64,000 nucleotides of DNA from Burkholderia pyrrocinia (GCF_003330765.1 NZ_CP024903.1:2170001-2234000), one strand, 5' to 3'. Positions 20,821-31,019 are shown, numbered from the stretch's first letter. Numbers and translations are program-made. The notes: generated by a model not told the origin, from the sequence alone.

Positions 20821-21189
20821 TTAAACTCTCCAGAGAATCTGCGCGGCGTAGCCCGCACATGCGAGCAGCCAGACGATGGTCAGCGATTGCAGCAGCAGGC
20901 GCACACCGACGGGCTTCACGTAGTCCATCCAGATGTCGCGCACGCCGACCCATGCGTGGTAGAAGAGGGAAAGCAGCATCACGAAGGTCGCGAGCTTCAT
21001 CCATTGCGCGGAGAAGATCGACGCCCAGCCTTCGTACGAGAAGTCGTGCGCGCCGAAGAACAGGACGAGCAGAATGACCGTGTAGACTGCCATGATCGTG
21101 GCGGTGATACGCTGCGCAAGCCAGTCGCGCAGGCCGTAGTGTGCGCCGACGACGAGGCGCTTCGAGCCGATTCGGTTGTTGGCTGCCAT
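20821..21189 (-). CDS. sdhD: Succinate dehydrogenase membrane anchor subunit
   Basis: 122 residues with three hydrophobic helices. The N-terminus RLVVGAHYGLRDWLAQRITA carries the conserved arginine near the quinone site. LFYHAWVGVRDIWMDYVKPV holds the haem-ligand histidine and the quinone-binding tyrosine/aspartate motif typical of SdhD. It pairs with SdhC to bind haem b and ubiquinone. The gaps are 4 bases to sdhC and 3 to sdhA, which implies translational coupling. Confidence 0.95.
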   Translation of the reverse strand: MAANNRIGSKRLVVGAHYGLRDWLAQRITATIMAVYTVILLVLFFGAHDFSYEGWASIFSAQWMKLATFVMLLSLFYHAWVGVRDIWMDYVKPVGVRLLLQSLTIVWLLACAGYAAQILWRV

Positions 21190-21193
21190 TTTC

Positions 21194-21610
21194 TTAGAAT
21201 GCTCCGAACAGTTTGAGTGCCATGGCGATCGTCAGCGCGATCGAGACGACAAAGACGACGACTGCCGTCCGCTTGCCGCCTTCCTTCGTGACGGCGTCGT
21301 GGTTGACGTCCATCAGCAGGTGGCGAATGCCGGCGCAGAAATGGTGGAAGAACGCCCAGGACAACGCGAGGACGATCAGCTTGACGACGATGTTGGAGAG
21401 GAAAACCTTGAAGACTTCGAAGCTGAGCTCGGAGGTGAGACTCTGGTCGAAGAGGAACAGCAGGAACGGCAGGAACAGGAACAGCAGCGCGCCGCTGACT
21501 CGATGGAGAATCGACAATATCGCCGCCAGCGGCATGCGATATTTCATCGTGATATCGCCGAATCCGATGTTCCGGTATTCCGGTCTCGGCTTTCTTACTG
21601 CGTCAGTCAT
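21194..21610 (-). CDS. sdhC: Succinate dehydrogenase cytochrome b556 subunit
   Basis: 138 residues with three membrane helices. RPEYRNIGFGDITMKYRMPLAAILSILHR is the quinone-site region, including the conserved serine/arginine of the SILHRxSG motif. SWAFFHHFCAGIRHLLMD contains the haem histidine. It is the first gene of the sdh operon. The 170 bases upstream carry AT-rich TATAAA and TAAAAT promoter-like hexamers (minus), but I cannot fix a -35. Confidence 0.95.
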   Translation of the reverse strand: MTDAVRKPRPEYRNIGFGDITMKYRMPLAAILSILHRVSGALLFLFLPFLLFLFDQSLTSELSFEVFKVFLSNIVVKLIVLALSWAFFHHFCAGIRHLLMDVNHDAVTKEGGKRTAVVVFVVSIALTIAMALKLFGAF

Positions 21611-21780
21611 GCTAGACCCCTACTATGTTGTCACACTAATCCGCGATTTTAGCGCCTTTTTATATCGCGCTGCAGCGAAAGTCTGCTCTGGATAGTTGCG
21701 CGAACTAGAACAAAGGCGGCCCGAAACGTGCTTCGCGAGCGTGGGAAACGCGAAGGCACGCGGCCTGAGCCGAACCATCG

Positions 21781-22605
21781 TCAACTCAAGTCATTCTGAT
21801 AGTAGTACCCGGTTGTGACATACCAGCCGCGCCGCACTTCCACCGGCCGGTCGCCGTATGTATAGGACACGCGCTCGACCGACAGCAGCGGAAAACCCGC
21901 CGGCACGTGCAGCAGGTCGGCGACCGCCGGCTCCGCCGCCACCGCGCGGATCTTCTCCGTCGCGCGGATCATCCGCGTGCCGAACTCCGTCTCGAACATG
22001 GCGTAGAGCGGCCCCTTGTACTCGCTCAACCGCTCGAACGTGAGCCCCCGGAACATCGCGCCCGGCAGCCAGATCTCGTCGAGCACCGTCGCTTCTTTCT
22101 CGAACTCCAGCAGGCGGCGCACCTGCACGACGGGATCGGCCGGCTTCAGGTCGAGCTGCCGCGCGATCTCGGCCGGCGCGCGCAGGCGCCGGCATTCGAG
22201 CAGGCGACTCACGTGCGGGTGCTCGGCACCGTCGTCGGCCAGGAGGCGCAGAAAGCGAAACTGCGCGCGATCCTCATTGTGCGTTGCAACAAAAGTGCCC
22301 TTGCCCTGCCGCCGAACCACGAGGTTTTCGGCGGCCAGCTCGTCGATCGCCTTGCGAACGGTGCCCTGGCTGACCTTGTAGCGGGCCGCGAGCTCCACTT
22401 CGCTGGGGATGATCTCGCCCGGTTTCCATTCGCCGGTTTCGAGACTTTGCGTGATTAATGACTTAATCTGCTGGTACAACGGGCTGAACGTCGGCGACGG
22501 CAATGCCGCAGGCGAAGGTGCGGGATCGCCCGCACCCGGCTGCCCTGGGCCGCCTGCGCCGGTCTGATTCGCGGTATTCGCCTGGTTCGATGTCATGGCG
22601 CGCAT
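21781..22605 (-). CDS. GntR-family (HutC subfamily) transcriptional regulator
   Basis: About 274 residues. A Gln/Gly/Pro-rich N-terminal extension of some 45 residues precedes the winged helix (FSPLYQQIKSLITQSLETGEWKPGEIIPSE, then ARYKVSQGTVRKAIDELA). The C-terminal UTRA effector domain begins near FRFLRLLADDG and ends with VERVSYTYGDRPVEVRRGWY. HutC-type regulators bind small acids or sugars. It lies between the sdh operon (same strand, 170 bases downstream) and divergent mdh, suggesting control of TCA genes. A perfect palindrome at 22655-22668 is its probable operator. The start is 22605 or 22596. Confidence 0.9.
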   Translation of the reverse strand: MRAMTSNQANTANQTGAGGPGQPGAGDPAPSPAALPSPTFSPLYQQIKSLITQSLETGEWKPGEIIPSEVELAARYKVSQGTVRKAIDELAAENLVVRRQGKGTFVATHNEDRAQFRFLRLLADDGAEHPHVSRLLECRRLRAPAEIARQLDLKPADPVVQVRRLLEFEKEATVLDEIWLPGAMFRGLTFERLSEYKGPLYAMFETEFGTRMIRATEKIRAVAAEPAVADLLHVPAGFPLLSVERVSYTYGDRPVEVRRGWYVTTGYYYQNDLS

Positions 22606-22654
22606 TTCATCACAAACCGCACTTTTTCGTCCACTCAATTTCCGCAAAACATCT

Positions 22655-22668
22655 GTCTTATATAAGAC
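22655..22668. promoter_or_regulatory. 14-bp perfect palindrome, probable GntR-regulator operator
   Basis: GTCTTATATAAGAC is fully symmetric and sits 50 bases upstream of the gntR start and 12 bases before the mdh -35 box. HutC/GntR proteins bind short AT-centred palindromes of this form, so autoregulation together with control of mdh is likely (inference). Confidence 0.65.
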
Positions 22669-22679
22669 ATATGATACCG

Positions 22680-22708
22680 TTGACATTGGGCTTCACGGCT
22701 CCTACACT
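22680..22708 (+). promoter_or_regulatory. Sigma-70 promoter of mdh
   Basis: A perfect -35, TTGACA (22680-22685), a 17-base spacer and TACACT (22703-22708) as the -10 box. Transcription would start near 22715, giving a leader of about 180 bases before the mdh ATG. Confidence 0.75.
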
Positions 22709-22893
22709 CCCGGTCGAGCAAGGGTTCGCGGGTGCAAAGAGCGCGTCCCCGGCTACGTGCCACGGCCGTCTCCAGGTTCACCGCGTCTGCCATCGCGAGT
22801 CCTCCGCCCTGCTTCAATGCAACGCTACGCACAACGCGCATAGAATGGCGTTTTCGCTAGCGTCCAACGCTTCACCCGTCCTGGAGATTTTCA

Positions 22894-23880
22894 ATGGCTA
22901 AGCCCGCAAAGCGCGTTGCCGTCACCGGCGCCGCAGGTCAAATCGCTTACTCCCTGCTGTTCCGCATCGCGAACGGCGACCTGCTCGGCAAGGACCAGCC
23001 GGTCATCCTGCAACTGCTCGACCTCCCGCAAGCCCAAGCCGCCGTCAAAGGCGTCGTGATGGAACTCGACGATTGCGCGTTCCCGCTGCTCGCGGGCGTC
23101 GTGATCACCGACGATCCGAAGGTTGCATTCAAGGACGCCGACGTCGCGCTGCTGGTCGGTGCACGTCCGCGCTCGAAGGGCATGGAGCGCAAGGACCTGC
23201 TGTCGGCGAACGCCGAGATCTTCACGGTTCAGGGCGCTGCGCTGAACGAAGTCGCGAGCCGCGACGTGAAGGTGCTGGTCGTCGGCAACCCGGCGAACAC
23301 GAACGCGTACATCGCGATGAAGTCGGCGCCGGATCTGCCGAAGAAGAACTTCACGGCCATGCTGCGCCTCGACCACAACCGCGCGCTGTCGCAGCTCGCA
23401 GCCAAGTCGGGCAAGCCGGTCGCATCGATCGAGAAGCTCGCCGTGTGGGGCAACCACTCGCCGACGATGTACCCCGACTTCCGCTTCGCGACCGCCGAAG
23501 GCGAATCGATGCTGAAGCTGATCAACGACGACGTGTGGAACCGCGACACGTTCATCCCGACCGTCGGCAAGCGCGGCGCGGCGATCATCGAAGCGCGCGG
23601 CCTGTCGTCGGCAGCGTCGGCAGCCAACGCGGCGATCGACCACGTCCGTGACTGGGTGCTCGGTACGAACGGCAAGTGGGTCACGATGGGCATCCCGTCG
23701 GACGGCTCGTACGGCATCCCCGAAGACATCATCTACGGCGTGCCGGTCGTTTGCGAAAACGGCGAGTACAAGCGCATCGAAGGCCTGGAAATCGACGCGT
23801 TCTCGCGCGAGAAGATGGACGGTACGCTGGCCGAGCTGCTCGAAGAGCGCGATGGCGTCGCCCACCTGCTGAAGAACTAA
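22894..23880 (+). CDS. mdh: Malate dehydrogenase
   Basis: 328 residues, the NAD-dependent cytosolic type of betaproteobacteria. It converts malate to oxaloacetate. [21 protein letters not shown] is the NAD-binding loop, [19 protein letters not shown] the substrate-arginine loop, and [11 protein letters not shown] and [12 protein letters not shown] carry substrate arginine and catalytic histidine. It is divergent from gntR with a near-consensus promoter and ends at a strong terminator, so it can be a single-gene unit. Confidence 0.98.
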
Positions 23881-23896
23881 GCATCAGACGTCTTTG

Positions 23897-23923
23897 CCGG
23901 GCGGCCCTCGGGCCGCCCGGTTT
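23897..23923 (+). terminator. Intrinsic terminator of mdh
   Basis: CCGGGCGGCCC and its exact complement (23897-23907 and 23910-23920) make an 11-bp stem with a 2-base loop, followed by TTT. It starts 17 bases after the mdh stop. Confidence 0.8.
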
Positions 23924-24064
23924 GGCACCGGCCGGCATGCCGCCGGCCCTGCCGACCGATCCGATCCGTGCACGTTTTGCCGCCCCGCGCTCGCCGCGCA
24001 CCGGCCCAGAACGCGCCCGAATCCGATTTTCTCCACGTTGACCCGCTTCCCTGACGTCGAAGAG

Positions 24065-25069
24065 ATGGCCTCGCTCACTCCTGCACAAGTGCTGTACGAC
24101 GGGGCGCCCCCGCCCGCGATCCTGCCATGCTGCGATCACTACGCGGGCAGCGAAAAGCTGATGCGCAAGTCGCTCGCGCTGCAAGCCGAAACGGGCCCCG
24201 TGTTCGACATCACGCTCGACTGCGAGGACGGCGCGGCCGTCGGCCAGGAAGCCGCGCATGCGGCACTCGTCGCCGAACTGCTCGGCAGCGCCGAGAACCG
24301 CTTCGGCCGCGTCGGCGTACGCATCCACGACTTTTCCCACCCGCACTGGCGCGACGACGTGCGCATCGTGCTGAGCGCCGCGCGCGCGCCCGCCTACATC
24401 ACGCTCCCGAAAATCGCGAACGCCGCCGACGCGGCCGAAATGACCGCGTTCATCGAGGGCGCGCGCCGCGAGCTCGGCATCGTGCAGCCGATCCCGGTCG
24501 ACGTGCTGGTCGAGACGCACGGCGCGCTCGCGCAGGCTGCCGCCCTCGCCGCGCTGCGGACGGTCGGCACGCTGAGCTTCGGGCTGATGGACTTCGTCTC
24601 CGCGCACCACGGCGCGATTCCCGATTCCGCGATGCGCTCGCCCGGCCAGTTCGAACACCCGCTCGTGCGCCGCGCGAAGCTGGAAATCGCCGCGGCCTGC
24701 CACGCGCACGGCAAGACGCCGTCGCACAACGTGACGACCGAGGTGCGCGACATGAGCGTCGTCGCCGGCGATGCGCGCCGCGCGCGCGACGAATTCGCGT
24801 TCACGCGGATGTGGAGCATCCACCCCGCGCAGATCCGCCCGATCGTCGACGCATTCGCGCCCCGCACCGACGAGGTCGCGCTGGCCGCCGAGATCCTGCT
24901 GGCCGCGCAGGCCGCCAACTGGGGCCCGACGCGCCACGGTGATACGCTGCACGATCGCGCAAGTTATCGTTATTACTGGTCGGTGCTGCGCCGCGCGCGG
25001 GCCACCGGCCAGCCCGTACCGGCCGAGGCCGCACCGCTGTTCGGCCCGGCCGCCGGCGACACGCCGTGA
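24065..25069 (+). CDS. CitE-type HpcH/HpaI aldolase (CoA-ester lyase family)
   Basis: 334 residues of the citrate lyase beta/malyl-CoA lyase family. FDITLDCEDGAAVGQEAAH is the metal-binding DCEDG motif, and VGVRIHDFSHPHW, ITLPKI and DVLVETHGALAQ (metal-ligand glutamate) follow the barrel strands. SFGLMDFVSAHHGAI and RMWSIHPAQIRPIV are typical of malyl/methylmalyl-CoA lyases. It cleaves or forms C-C bonds of CoA esters, probably linking to glyoxylate or propionate metabolism. The ATG at 24065 is used; an upstream TTG in frame (24038) lacks a ribosome site. Confidence 0.85.
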   Translation: MASLTPAQVLYDGAPPPAILPCCDHYAGSEKLMRKSLALQAETGPVFDITLDCEDGAAVGQEAAHAALVAELLGSAENRFGRVGVRIHDFSHPHWRDDVRIVLSAARAPAYITLPKIANAADAAEMTAFIEGARRELGIVQPIPVDVLVETHGALAQAAALAALRTVGTLSFGLMDFVSAHHGAIPDSAMRSPGQFEHPLVRRAKLEIAAACHAHGKTPSHNVTTEVRDMSVVAGDARRARDEFAFTRMWSIHPAQIRPIVDAFAPRTDEVALAAEILLAAQAANWGPTRHGDTLHDRASYRYYWSVLRRARATGQPVPAEAAPLFGPAAGDTP

Positions 25070-25302
25070 GCGCGCGCCGCCAGCCGATACGCGCGGTTTC
25101 ATGCATTCGCAAGCGCGCGAACCAGACAGAGGTTTGCGAAACGACAAAAAACGTAACGGAGCCCGAAAACCTGATATATGCGCGGCCAAATAGGTGAAAA
25201 TAGCGGCCGCTGCGCGCTTTCGGGGCGCGTGCAGTTTCAAACCGGCCGGCAGTTTCTCGATTTCCGGCCCTTGTCAACTGATTATCGAAAGGTTCTGACT
25301 CC

Positions 25303-25812
25303 ATGAAGAAACTCCTGATCGCTACCGCCATCGGCGCGTTGTCCGCCACGATGCTGGTGTCGGCTCCGAGCGCGTTTGCCCAGGGCACGACCACCACGAC
25401 CGCGAAGAAGGCCAAGCGCCCGGCGCCGGCCAAGCGCATCATTCCGCGCAGCAAGAAGGCCCAGGCGCGTGCCGCAGCCAAGGTCGATACGGTGCCGGAC
25501 GGCGCGGTCAAGTGGACCTGCAAGGATGGCCTGTCGTTCGACCTCGCCGGCGACATGAAGCGCGACCAGGTCGTCACGGTTCACTGGGCGAAGAAGAACT
25601 ACAAGCTGCCGCGTCAGGCCACGACGACGGGCGCCGACACGTTCTACGATCCGGCAGCAGGCTTCAAGCTGATCGTGATCCCGTCGAAGGCAATGCTGTT
25701 CTCCGACGCGAACGGCGGCGAACGCCTCGCGGACGAGTGCGTGACGCCGGAAATGACGCAAGGCACGCCGGCGCCGACGCAATCGAACGAGCTGAAGCCG
25801 GCAACGAACTAA
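25303..25812 (+). CDS. Secreted protein with MliC-like (C-type lysozyme inhibitor) domain
   Basis: 169 residues. A classical signal peptide ([20 protein letters not shown], ending SAFAQ) directs export. A basic Ala/Lys-rich linker follows ([20 protein letters not shown]). The C-terminal domain begins [14 protein letters not shown] and continues [39 protein letters not shown] and LADECV. The paired cysteines and the strand order fit the MliC/PliC fold, which blocks host lysozyme in the periplasm. This is a fold-level inference. It lies 22 bases before prpD, an unexpected neighbour for TCA genes. Confidence 0.62.
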   Translation: MKKLLIATAIGALSATMLVSAPSAFAQGTTTTTAKKAKRPAPAKRIIPRSKKAQARAAAKVDTVPDGAVKWTCKDGLSFDLAGDMKRDQVVTVHWAKKNYKLPRQATTTGADTFYDPAAGFKLIVIPSKAMLFSDANGGERLADECVTPEMTQGTPAPTQSNELKPATN

Positions 25813-25834
25813 GCGCGCTCCCCTCGGCCCCTCG

Positions 25835-27286
25835 ATGTCCGCCCCGGTCTCCAACGTCCGCCCTGCTCCGGATACGGTACTCGTCGATATCGTCGACTAC
25901 GTGCTGAACACCGGCATCGACAGCGCGCTCGCGCTGGAGACGGCGCGTCATTGCCTGATCGACACGCTCGGATGCGGACTCGAGGCGCTGTCCTACCCTG
26001 CCTGCACCAAGCTGCTCGGCCCCGTCGTGCCCGGCACGATCGTGCCGAACGGCGCGAAGGTGCCCGGCACGTCCTTCCAGCTCGATCCCGTCCAGGCCGC
26101 ATTCGGCATCGGCGCGATGATCCGCTGGCTGGACTTCAACGACACCTGGCTCGCCGCCGAATGGGGTCATCCGTCCGACAATCTCGGCGGAATCCTGGCG
26201 ACGGCCGACTGGCTCTCCCGCACGGCCGTCGCGGCCGGCCGGAAGCCGCTTTCGATGCGCGACGTGCTGGTCGCGATGATCCAGGCCCACGAGATCCAGG
26301 GCTGCCTCGCGCTCGAGAATTCCTTCAACGCGGTCGGGCTCGACCACGTGCTGCTCGTGAAGGTCGCGTCGACGGCCGTCGTCGGCCGGCTGCTCGGGCT
26401 CACACGCGACGAGCTGATCAATGCGGTGTCCAACGCGTTCGTCGACGGCCACGCGCTGCGCACCTACCGCCACGCGCCGAACACGGGCTCGCGCAAATCA
26501 TGGGCGGCCGGCGACGCCACCTCCCGCGCGGTGCGCCTCGCGCTGATCGCGAAAACGGGCGAAATGGGCTACCCGTCGGCGCTCACCGCGAAGACCTGGG
26601 GCTTCTACGACGTGCTGTTCAACGGGCAGCCGTTCCGCTTCCAGCGCCCGTACGGCACGTACGTGATGGAAAACGTGCTGTTCAAGATCGCGTTCCCCGC
26701 CGAATTCCATGCACAAACGGCCGCCGAGGCCGCGCTGCAGCTGCACGCACAACTCGCCGCGGCGGGCCGCTCGACCGACGAGATCAGCCGGATCACGATC
26801 CGCACGCACGCGGCCGCGATCCGCATCATCGACAAGCAGGGCCCGCTCGCCAATCCGGCCGACCGCGACCACTGCATCCAGTACATGGTCGCCGTGCCGC
26901 TGCTGTTCGGCCGGCTGACCGCGGCCGATTACGAAGATTCGGCCGCAGCGGACCCACGCATCGACGCACTGCGCGCGAAAACCGTGTGCGTCGAGGATCC
27001 GCAGTTCACGAAGGATTACCACGATCCGGACCAGCGCTCGATCGCGAATGCGCTGACGATCGAGTTCACGGACGGATCGAAGCTTGCCGAAGTGGCGGTC
27101 GAGTATCCGCTCGGCCATCAGCGACGCCGCGCCGACGGCATCCCGCTCCTGGTCGAGAAGTTCAGGACCAACCTCGCCCGCCGTTTCCCGGCCAAGCAGC
27201 AACAAGCGATTCTCGACGTGTCGCTGGATCAGGCAAAGCTCGAAGCGATGCCGGTCAATGAGTACGTCGACTTGTATGTGATATAG
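25835..27286 (+). CDS. prpD: 2-methylcitrate dehydratase (MmgE/PrpD family)
   Basis: 483 residues, matching bacterial PrpD. It dehydrates 2-methylcitrate, and often citrate, without an iron-sulfur cluster. [53 protein letters not shown] and [18 protein letters not shown] are characteristic of PrpD. The methylcitrate partners prpB and prpC are not in the window; instead acnA follows after 52 bases, forming a prpD-acnA pair that can handle both citrate and methylcitrate isomerisation. No strong ribosome site precedes the ATG. Confidence 0.93.
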   Translation: MSAPVSNVRPAPDTVLVDIVDYVLNTGIDSALALETARHCLIDTLGCGLEALSYPACTKLLGPVVPGTIVPNGAKVPGTSFQLDPVQAAFGIGAMIRWLDFNDTWLAAEWGHPSDNLGGILATADWLSRTAVAAGRKPLSMRDVLVAMIQAHEIQGCLALENSFNAVGLDHVLLVKVASTAVVGRLLGLTRDELINAVSNAFVDGHALRTYRHAPNTGSRKSWAAGDATSRAVRLALIAKTGEMGYPSALTAKTWGFYDVLFNGQPFRFQRPYGTYVMENVLFKIAFPAEFHAQTAAEAALQLHAQLAAAGRSTDEISRITIRTHAAAIRIIDKQGPLANPADRDHCIQYMVAVPLLFGRLTAADYEDSAAADPRIDALRAKTVCVEDPQFTKDYHDPDQRSIANALTIEFTDGSKLAEVAVEYPLGHQRRRADGIPLLVEKFRTNLARRFPAKQQQAILDVSLDQAKLEAMPVNEYVDLYVI

Positions 27287-27338
27287 CCGTCATCTACAGG
27301 ACTCTTTGTTTCCTAGCCTTAAACCCAGGAAAATCACC

Positions 27339-30056
27339 ATGGCCCACAATCTCCACAAGACCCTCAAGGAATTCGACAGCGGTTCCGGCAAAGGCAAGTT
27401 CTACTCGCTGCCGCATCTCGGCAAGGAGCTGAAGACGAAGATCGAACGCCTGCCGGTGTCGATCCGTATCGTGCTCGAGTCCGTGCTGCGCAACTACGAC
27501 GGCAAGAAAATCACCGAAGAGCACATCGAGCAGCTTGCGAACTGGAAGCCGACCGCGAAGCGCGTCGACGAGATTCCGTTCGTGGTGTCGCGCGTCGTGC
27601 TGCAGGACTTCACGGGCGTGCCGCTGCTCGCCGACATCGCGGCCATGCGCGGCGTCGCCGAGCGCACGGGCAAGAACCCGAAGAAGATCGAACCGCTGGT
27701 CCCGGTCGATCTCGTCGTCGACCACTCGGTCCAGATCGACTACTTCCGCCAGAAGGACGCGCTCGACCTGAACATGAAACTGGAATTCCAGCGCAACAAC
27801 GAGCGCTACCAGTTCATGAAGTGGGGCATGCAGGCATTCGACACGTTCAAGGTCGTGCCGCCGGGCGTCGGCATCGTCCACCAGGTGAACCTCGAGTACC
27901 TCGCGCGCGGCGTCCACAAGAAGAAGGACGCAGACGGCACGGTCTACTATCCGGACACCCTCGTCGGCACGGACAGCCACACGACGATGATCAACGGCAT
28001 CGGCGTGGTCGGCTGGGGCGTGGGCGGCATCGAAGCCGAAGCCGGCATGCTCGGCCAGCCGGTGTACTTCCTGACGCCGGACGTCGTCGGCGTCGAGCTG
28101 AAGGGCAAGTTGCGCGAAGGCGTGACGGCCACCGACCTGGTGCTGACGATCACCGAAATGCTGCGCAAGGAGAAGGTCGTCGGCAAGTTCGTCGAGTTCT
28201 TCGGCGCAGGCACGAAGTCGCTGTCGCTGCCGGACCGCGCAACGATCGGCAACATGGCGCCGGAATACGGCGCAACGATGGGCTTCTTCCCGGTCGACGA
28301 AAAGACGATCGACTACTTCGAAGGCACCGGCCGCACGAAGGCGGAAATCGCCGCGTTCGAAAACTACTTCAAGGCGCAGAAGCTGTTCGGCATTCCGAAG
28401 GCCGGCGACATCGACTACACGAAGACGGTGACGCTGGATCTCGCGACGGTCGCACCGTCGCTGGCCGGCCCGAAGCGCCCGCAGGACCGCATCGAGATCG
28501 GCAACGTCAAGTCGACGTTCACCGACCTGTTCTCGAAGCCGGTCGCGGACAACGGCTTCGCGAAGAAGGCGGACGACCTGAACGCGCAGTACACGACGAG
28601 CAACGGCGTCGACGTGAAGAACGGCGACATCCTGATCGCCGCGATCACGTCGTGCACGAACACGTCGAACCCGAGCGTGCTGCTGGCTGCCGGCCTGCTC
28701 GCGAAGAAGGCCGTCGAAGCCGGCCTGACCGTCGCACCGCACATCAAGACGTCGCTCGCGCCGGGATCGCGCATCGTCACCGAATACCTGACGAAGACGG
28801 GCCTGCTGCCGTACCTGTCGAAGCTCGGCTTCGAAGTCGCGGCCTACGGCTGCACGACCTGTATCGGCAACGCGGGCGACCTGACGCCGGAACTGAACGA
28901 AGCGATCACGACGAACGACATCGTCGCGGCCGCCGTGCTGTCGGGCAACCGTAACTTCGAAGCACGCATCCACCCGAACATCCGCGCGAACTTCCTCGCG
29001 TCGCCGCCGCTCGTCGTCGCATACGCGATCGCCGGCACCATCACGCGCGACCTGATGACCGAGCCGGTCGGCCAGGGCAAGGGCGGCAAGGACATCTACC
29101 TCGGCGACATCTGGCCGACGAGCGATGAAATCCACGCGCTGCTCAAGTTCGCGCTCGATCCGAAGAAGTTCGAGGACAACTACGCGAAGCTGACCAAGAA
29201 GGGCGACCTCTGGAGCAAGATCGAGGGCGAATCGGGCCAGGTCTACGACTGGCCGAAGTCGACGTACATCGCCGAGCCGCCGTTCTTCGGCAACGACTTC
29301 TCGATGGAACCGGCCGCTTCGATCCCGACGGTCAAGGGCGCGCGCGCACTGGGCATCTTCGGTGACTCGGTCACGACCGACCACATCAGCCCGGCAGGCT
29401 CGATCAAGGAAGACTCGCCGGCAGGCAAGTGGCTGAAGGAAAACGGCGTGCAGAAGGCCGACTTCAACAGCTACGGTTCGCGCCGCGGTAACCACGACGT
29501 GATGATGCGCGGCACGTTCGCGAACGTCCGGATCAAGAACCTGATGATCCCGGCGAAGGCAGACGGCACGCGCGTCGAAGGCGGCCTGACGATCCACCAG
29601 CCGAGCGGCGAACAGCAGTCGATCTACGACGCAGCCATGCAGTACGTCGCCGCCGATACGCCGACCGTCGTGTTCGCGGGCGAAGAGTACGGCACGGGCT
29701 CGTCGCGCGACTGGGCCGCGAAGGGCACGCAACTGCTCGGCGTGAAGGCCGTGGTCGCACGCAGCTTCGAGCGCATCCACCGCTCGAACCTGGTCGGCAT
29801 GGGCGTGCTGCCGCTGCAGTTCACGGGTGCGGACAGCATCCAGTCGCTCGGCATCACCGGCGACGAGACGTACGACATCGAAGGCCTCGGCGACGATTTC
29901 AAGCCGCAGCAGGACGTCACGCTCGTGATCAACCGCAAGAACGGCGAAACGCAGCGCGTGCAAGTGCTGCTGCGCATCGATACACCGATCGAAGTCGACT
30001 ACTACAAGCACGGCGGTATCCTGCCGTTCGTGCTGCGCTCGCTGCTCGCAGCGTAA
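27339..30056 (+). CDS. acnA: Aconitate hydratase A
   Basis: 905 residues, the AcnA/IRP-type aconitase. [25 protein letters not shown] is the typical N-terminus. [24 protein letters not shown] forms the substrate region. [17 protein letters not shown] and [13 protein letters not shown] give the three 4Fe-4S cysteines, and [18 protein letters not shown] is the swivel-domain signature. It isomerises citrate and isocitrate. The ATG at 27339 has AGGA 8 bases upstream; the longer frame is rejected. Two hairpins follow, the second a strong terminator. Confidence 0.97.
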   Translation: MAHNLHKTLKEFDSGSGKGKFYSLPHLGKELKTKIERLPVSIRIVLESVLRNYDGKKITEEHIEQLANWKPTAKRVDEIPFVVSRVVLQDFTGVPLLADIAAMRGVAERTGKNPKKIEPLVPVDLVVDHSVQIDYFRQKDALDLNMKLEFQRNNERYQFMKWGMQAFDTFKVVPPGVGIVHQVNLEYLARGVHKKKDADGTVYYPDTLVGTDSHTTMINGIGVVGWGVGGIEAEAGMLGQPVYFLTPDVVGVELKGKLREGVTATDLVLTITEMLRKEKVVGKFVEFFGAGTKSLSLPDRATIGNMAPEYGATMGFFPVDEKTIDYFEGTGRTKAEIAAFENYFKAQKLFGIPKAGDIDYTKTVTLDLATVAPSLAGPKRPQDRIEIGNVKSTFTDLFSKPVADNGFAKKADDLNAQYTTSNGVDVKNGDILIAAITSCTNTSNPSVLLAAGLLAKKAVEAGLTVAPHIKTSLAPGSRIVTEYLTKTGLLPYLSKLGFEVAAYGCTTCIGNAGDLTPELNEAITTNDIVAAAVLSGNRNFEARIHPNIRANFLASPPLVVAYAIAGTITRDLMTEPVGQGKGGKDIYLGDIWPTSDEIHALLKFALDPKKFEDNYAKLTKKGDLWSKIEGESGQVYDWPKSTYIAEPPFFGNDFSMEPAASIPTVKGARALGIFGDSVTTDHISPAGSIKEDSPAGKWLKENGVQKADFNSYGSRRGNHDVMMRGTFANVRIKNLMIPAKADGTRVEGGLTIHQPSGEQQSIYDAAMQYVAADTPTVVFAGEEYGTGSSRDWAAKGTQLLGVKAVVARSFERIHRSNLVGMGVLPLQFTGADSIQSLGITGDETYDIEGLGDDFKPQQDVTLVINRKNGETQRVQVLLRIDTPIEVDYYKHGGILPFVLRSLLAA

Positions 30057-30075
30057 GCGCCCTGCTTTTGCAGGT

Positions 30076-30139
30076 GCCGCAGCCGCCTCGCGGCGGTTGC
30101 GGCCGATTTGGATGCCCGACCTCGTGTCGGGCATTTTTT
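30076..30139 (+). terminator. Double hairpin terminator of acnA
   Basis: The first stem is GCCGCAGCCGCC with GGCGGTTGCGGC (30076-30103, one mismatch). The second is ATGCCCGAC (30112-30120) with its exact complement (30126-30134), running into TTTTTT (30134-30139). The second is a textbook intrinsic terminator. Confidence 0.9.
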
Positions 30140-30159
30140 CGCCCGCGCTTTATACGGCC

Positions 30160-30591
30160 TTACGCCGCCTTGTCCGCGCGCGCCTTCGCGCCCGCCCCTC
30201 GCGCGTTCTTCTTCAGGTGCGTGCGGTTGTATTCGATCGCCGCGCGCACGAGGTTCTTCAACGCCCGCTTGTCGAGCTTGTCGCCTTCGAACAGATCGAT
30301 CGCGCGTCGCGCATTGCCGTCGAGGCCGTCGTTGAAAAGCTTGTCCGGATCGGGGAGCTGTGCGCCGTGCATGAAGGTCACTTTCACCTTGCCCTTGTGC
30401 GCGTTCGCAACCGCGATCATCCCGTCGCATGACCAGACGGGGCTGCCCATCCATTTCCATTCCTCGACGATGCCCGCTTGTGCAGCGAGGATCGTCTGGC
30501 GCACGTCGGCGAAGGTCTTGCCGCGCCAGTCGGCGATGCCTGCGATCAGCGCATCGATGCGCGCCGACGGTGTGAGGTCCGTTGCACTCAT
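30160..30591 (-). CDS. DUF1801-type protein
   Basis: 143 residues. The region DVRQTILAAQAGIVEEWKWMGSPVWSCDGMI followed by KVTFMHGAQLPDPDKLFNDGLDGN matches the DUF1801/YdhG-like fold (small proteins often encoded with AHSA1 and ArsR partners). The tail is Lys/Arg-rich. Its ATG overlaps the stop of the upstream AHSA1-type gene as ATGA, so translation is coupled. The biochemical function is unknown. Confidence 0.82.
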   Translation of the reverse strand: MSATDLTPSARIDALIAGIADWRGKTFADVRQTILAAQAGIVEEWKWMGSPVWSCDGMIAVANAHKGKVKVTFMHGAQLPDPDKLFNDGLDGNARRAIDLFEGDKLDKRALKNLVRAAIEYNRTHLKKNARGAGAKARADKAA

Positions 30592-31019
30592 GCGCGGGCC
30601 TCCGTGCCTTCGTCGGGACGCGACAGCACCTGTTCGAGCGATTCGAAGAACCGTACCCAGCCATACTGCGCGCCGCGGTACGCCTGCTCCTGGTCGGGGC
30701 GGAAGCCGACCTGCTCCATGCGCAGGTGCGTGCCGGCCGGCGTCGGCGTGAGCGTCCACGTCACGATGCTTTCGAGCCCGTGCGCCGCCCACGTATAGGA
30801 CAGCGCGCGGTGCGGCTCGATCGTGAGGATCGTGCAATCGACCGAGCCCCAGTCCGCGCGAAAGCTGAATGCGCGGCCCGCGACGGGCTCGAAGTCGCTC
30901 TTCATCAGCCACGCCTCGATCAGGTGCGGTTGCGTGAGCGCGCGCCAGATCTTTTCCGGCGGATGAGGCAGCTCCCGTTCGACGACGACGGAGCGCGTTT
31001 CGGCAGTGGCTTGATTCAT
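30588..31019 (-). CDS. AHSA1/SRPBCC-family protein
   Basis: 143 residues of the START-like hydrophobic-cavity fold. ERELPHPPEKIWRALTQPHLIEAWL is the conserved opening of ArsR-linked AHSA1 proteins, and VTWTLTPTPAGTHLRMEQVGF is the central sheet strand pair. The long C-terminal helix includes GWVRFFESLEQVL. The ligand is unknown. Its ATG overlaps the stop of the ArsR gene as TAATG, and its own stop overlaps the next start, so the three genes form one tightly coupled operon. Confidence 0.9.
   Translation of the reverse strand: MNQATAETRSVVVERELPHPPEKIWRALTQPHLIEAWLMKSDFEPVAGRAFSFRADWGSVDCTILTIEPHRALSYTWAAHGLESIVTWTLTPTPAGTHLRMEQVGFRPDQEQAYRGAQYGWVRFFESLEQVLSRPDEGTEARA

Noticed and set aside
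27294..30134. A 946-codon open frame on minus across acnA
   Set aside because: It is Arg/Asp/Val-rich antisense shadow of the high-GC aconitase gene, with no family motif or ribosome site. The plus frame has all aconitase signatures.
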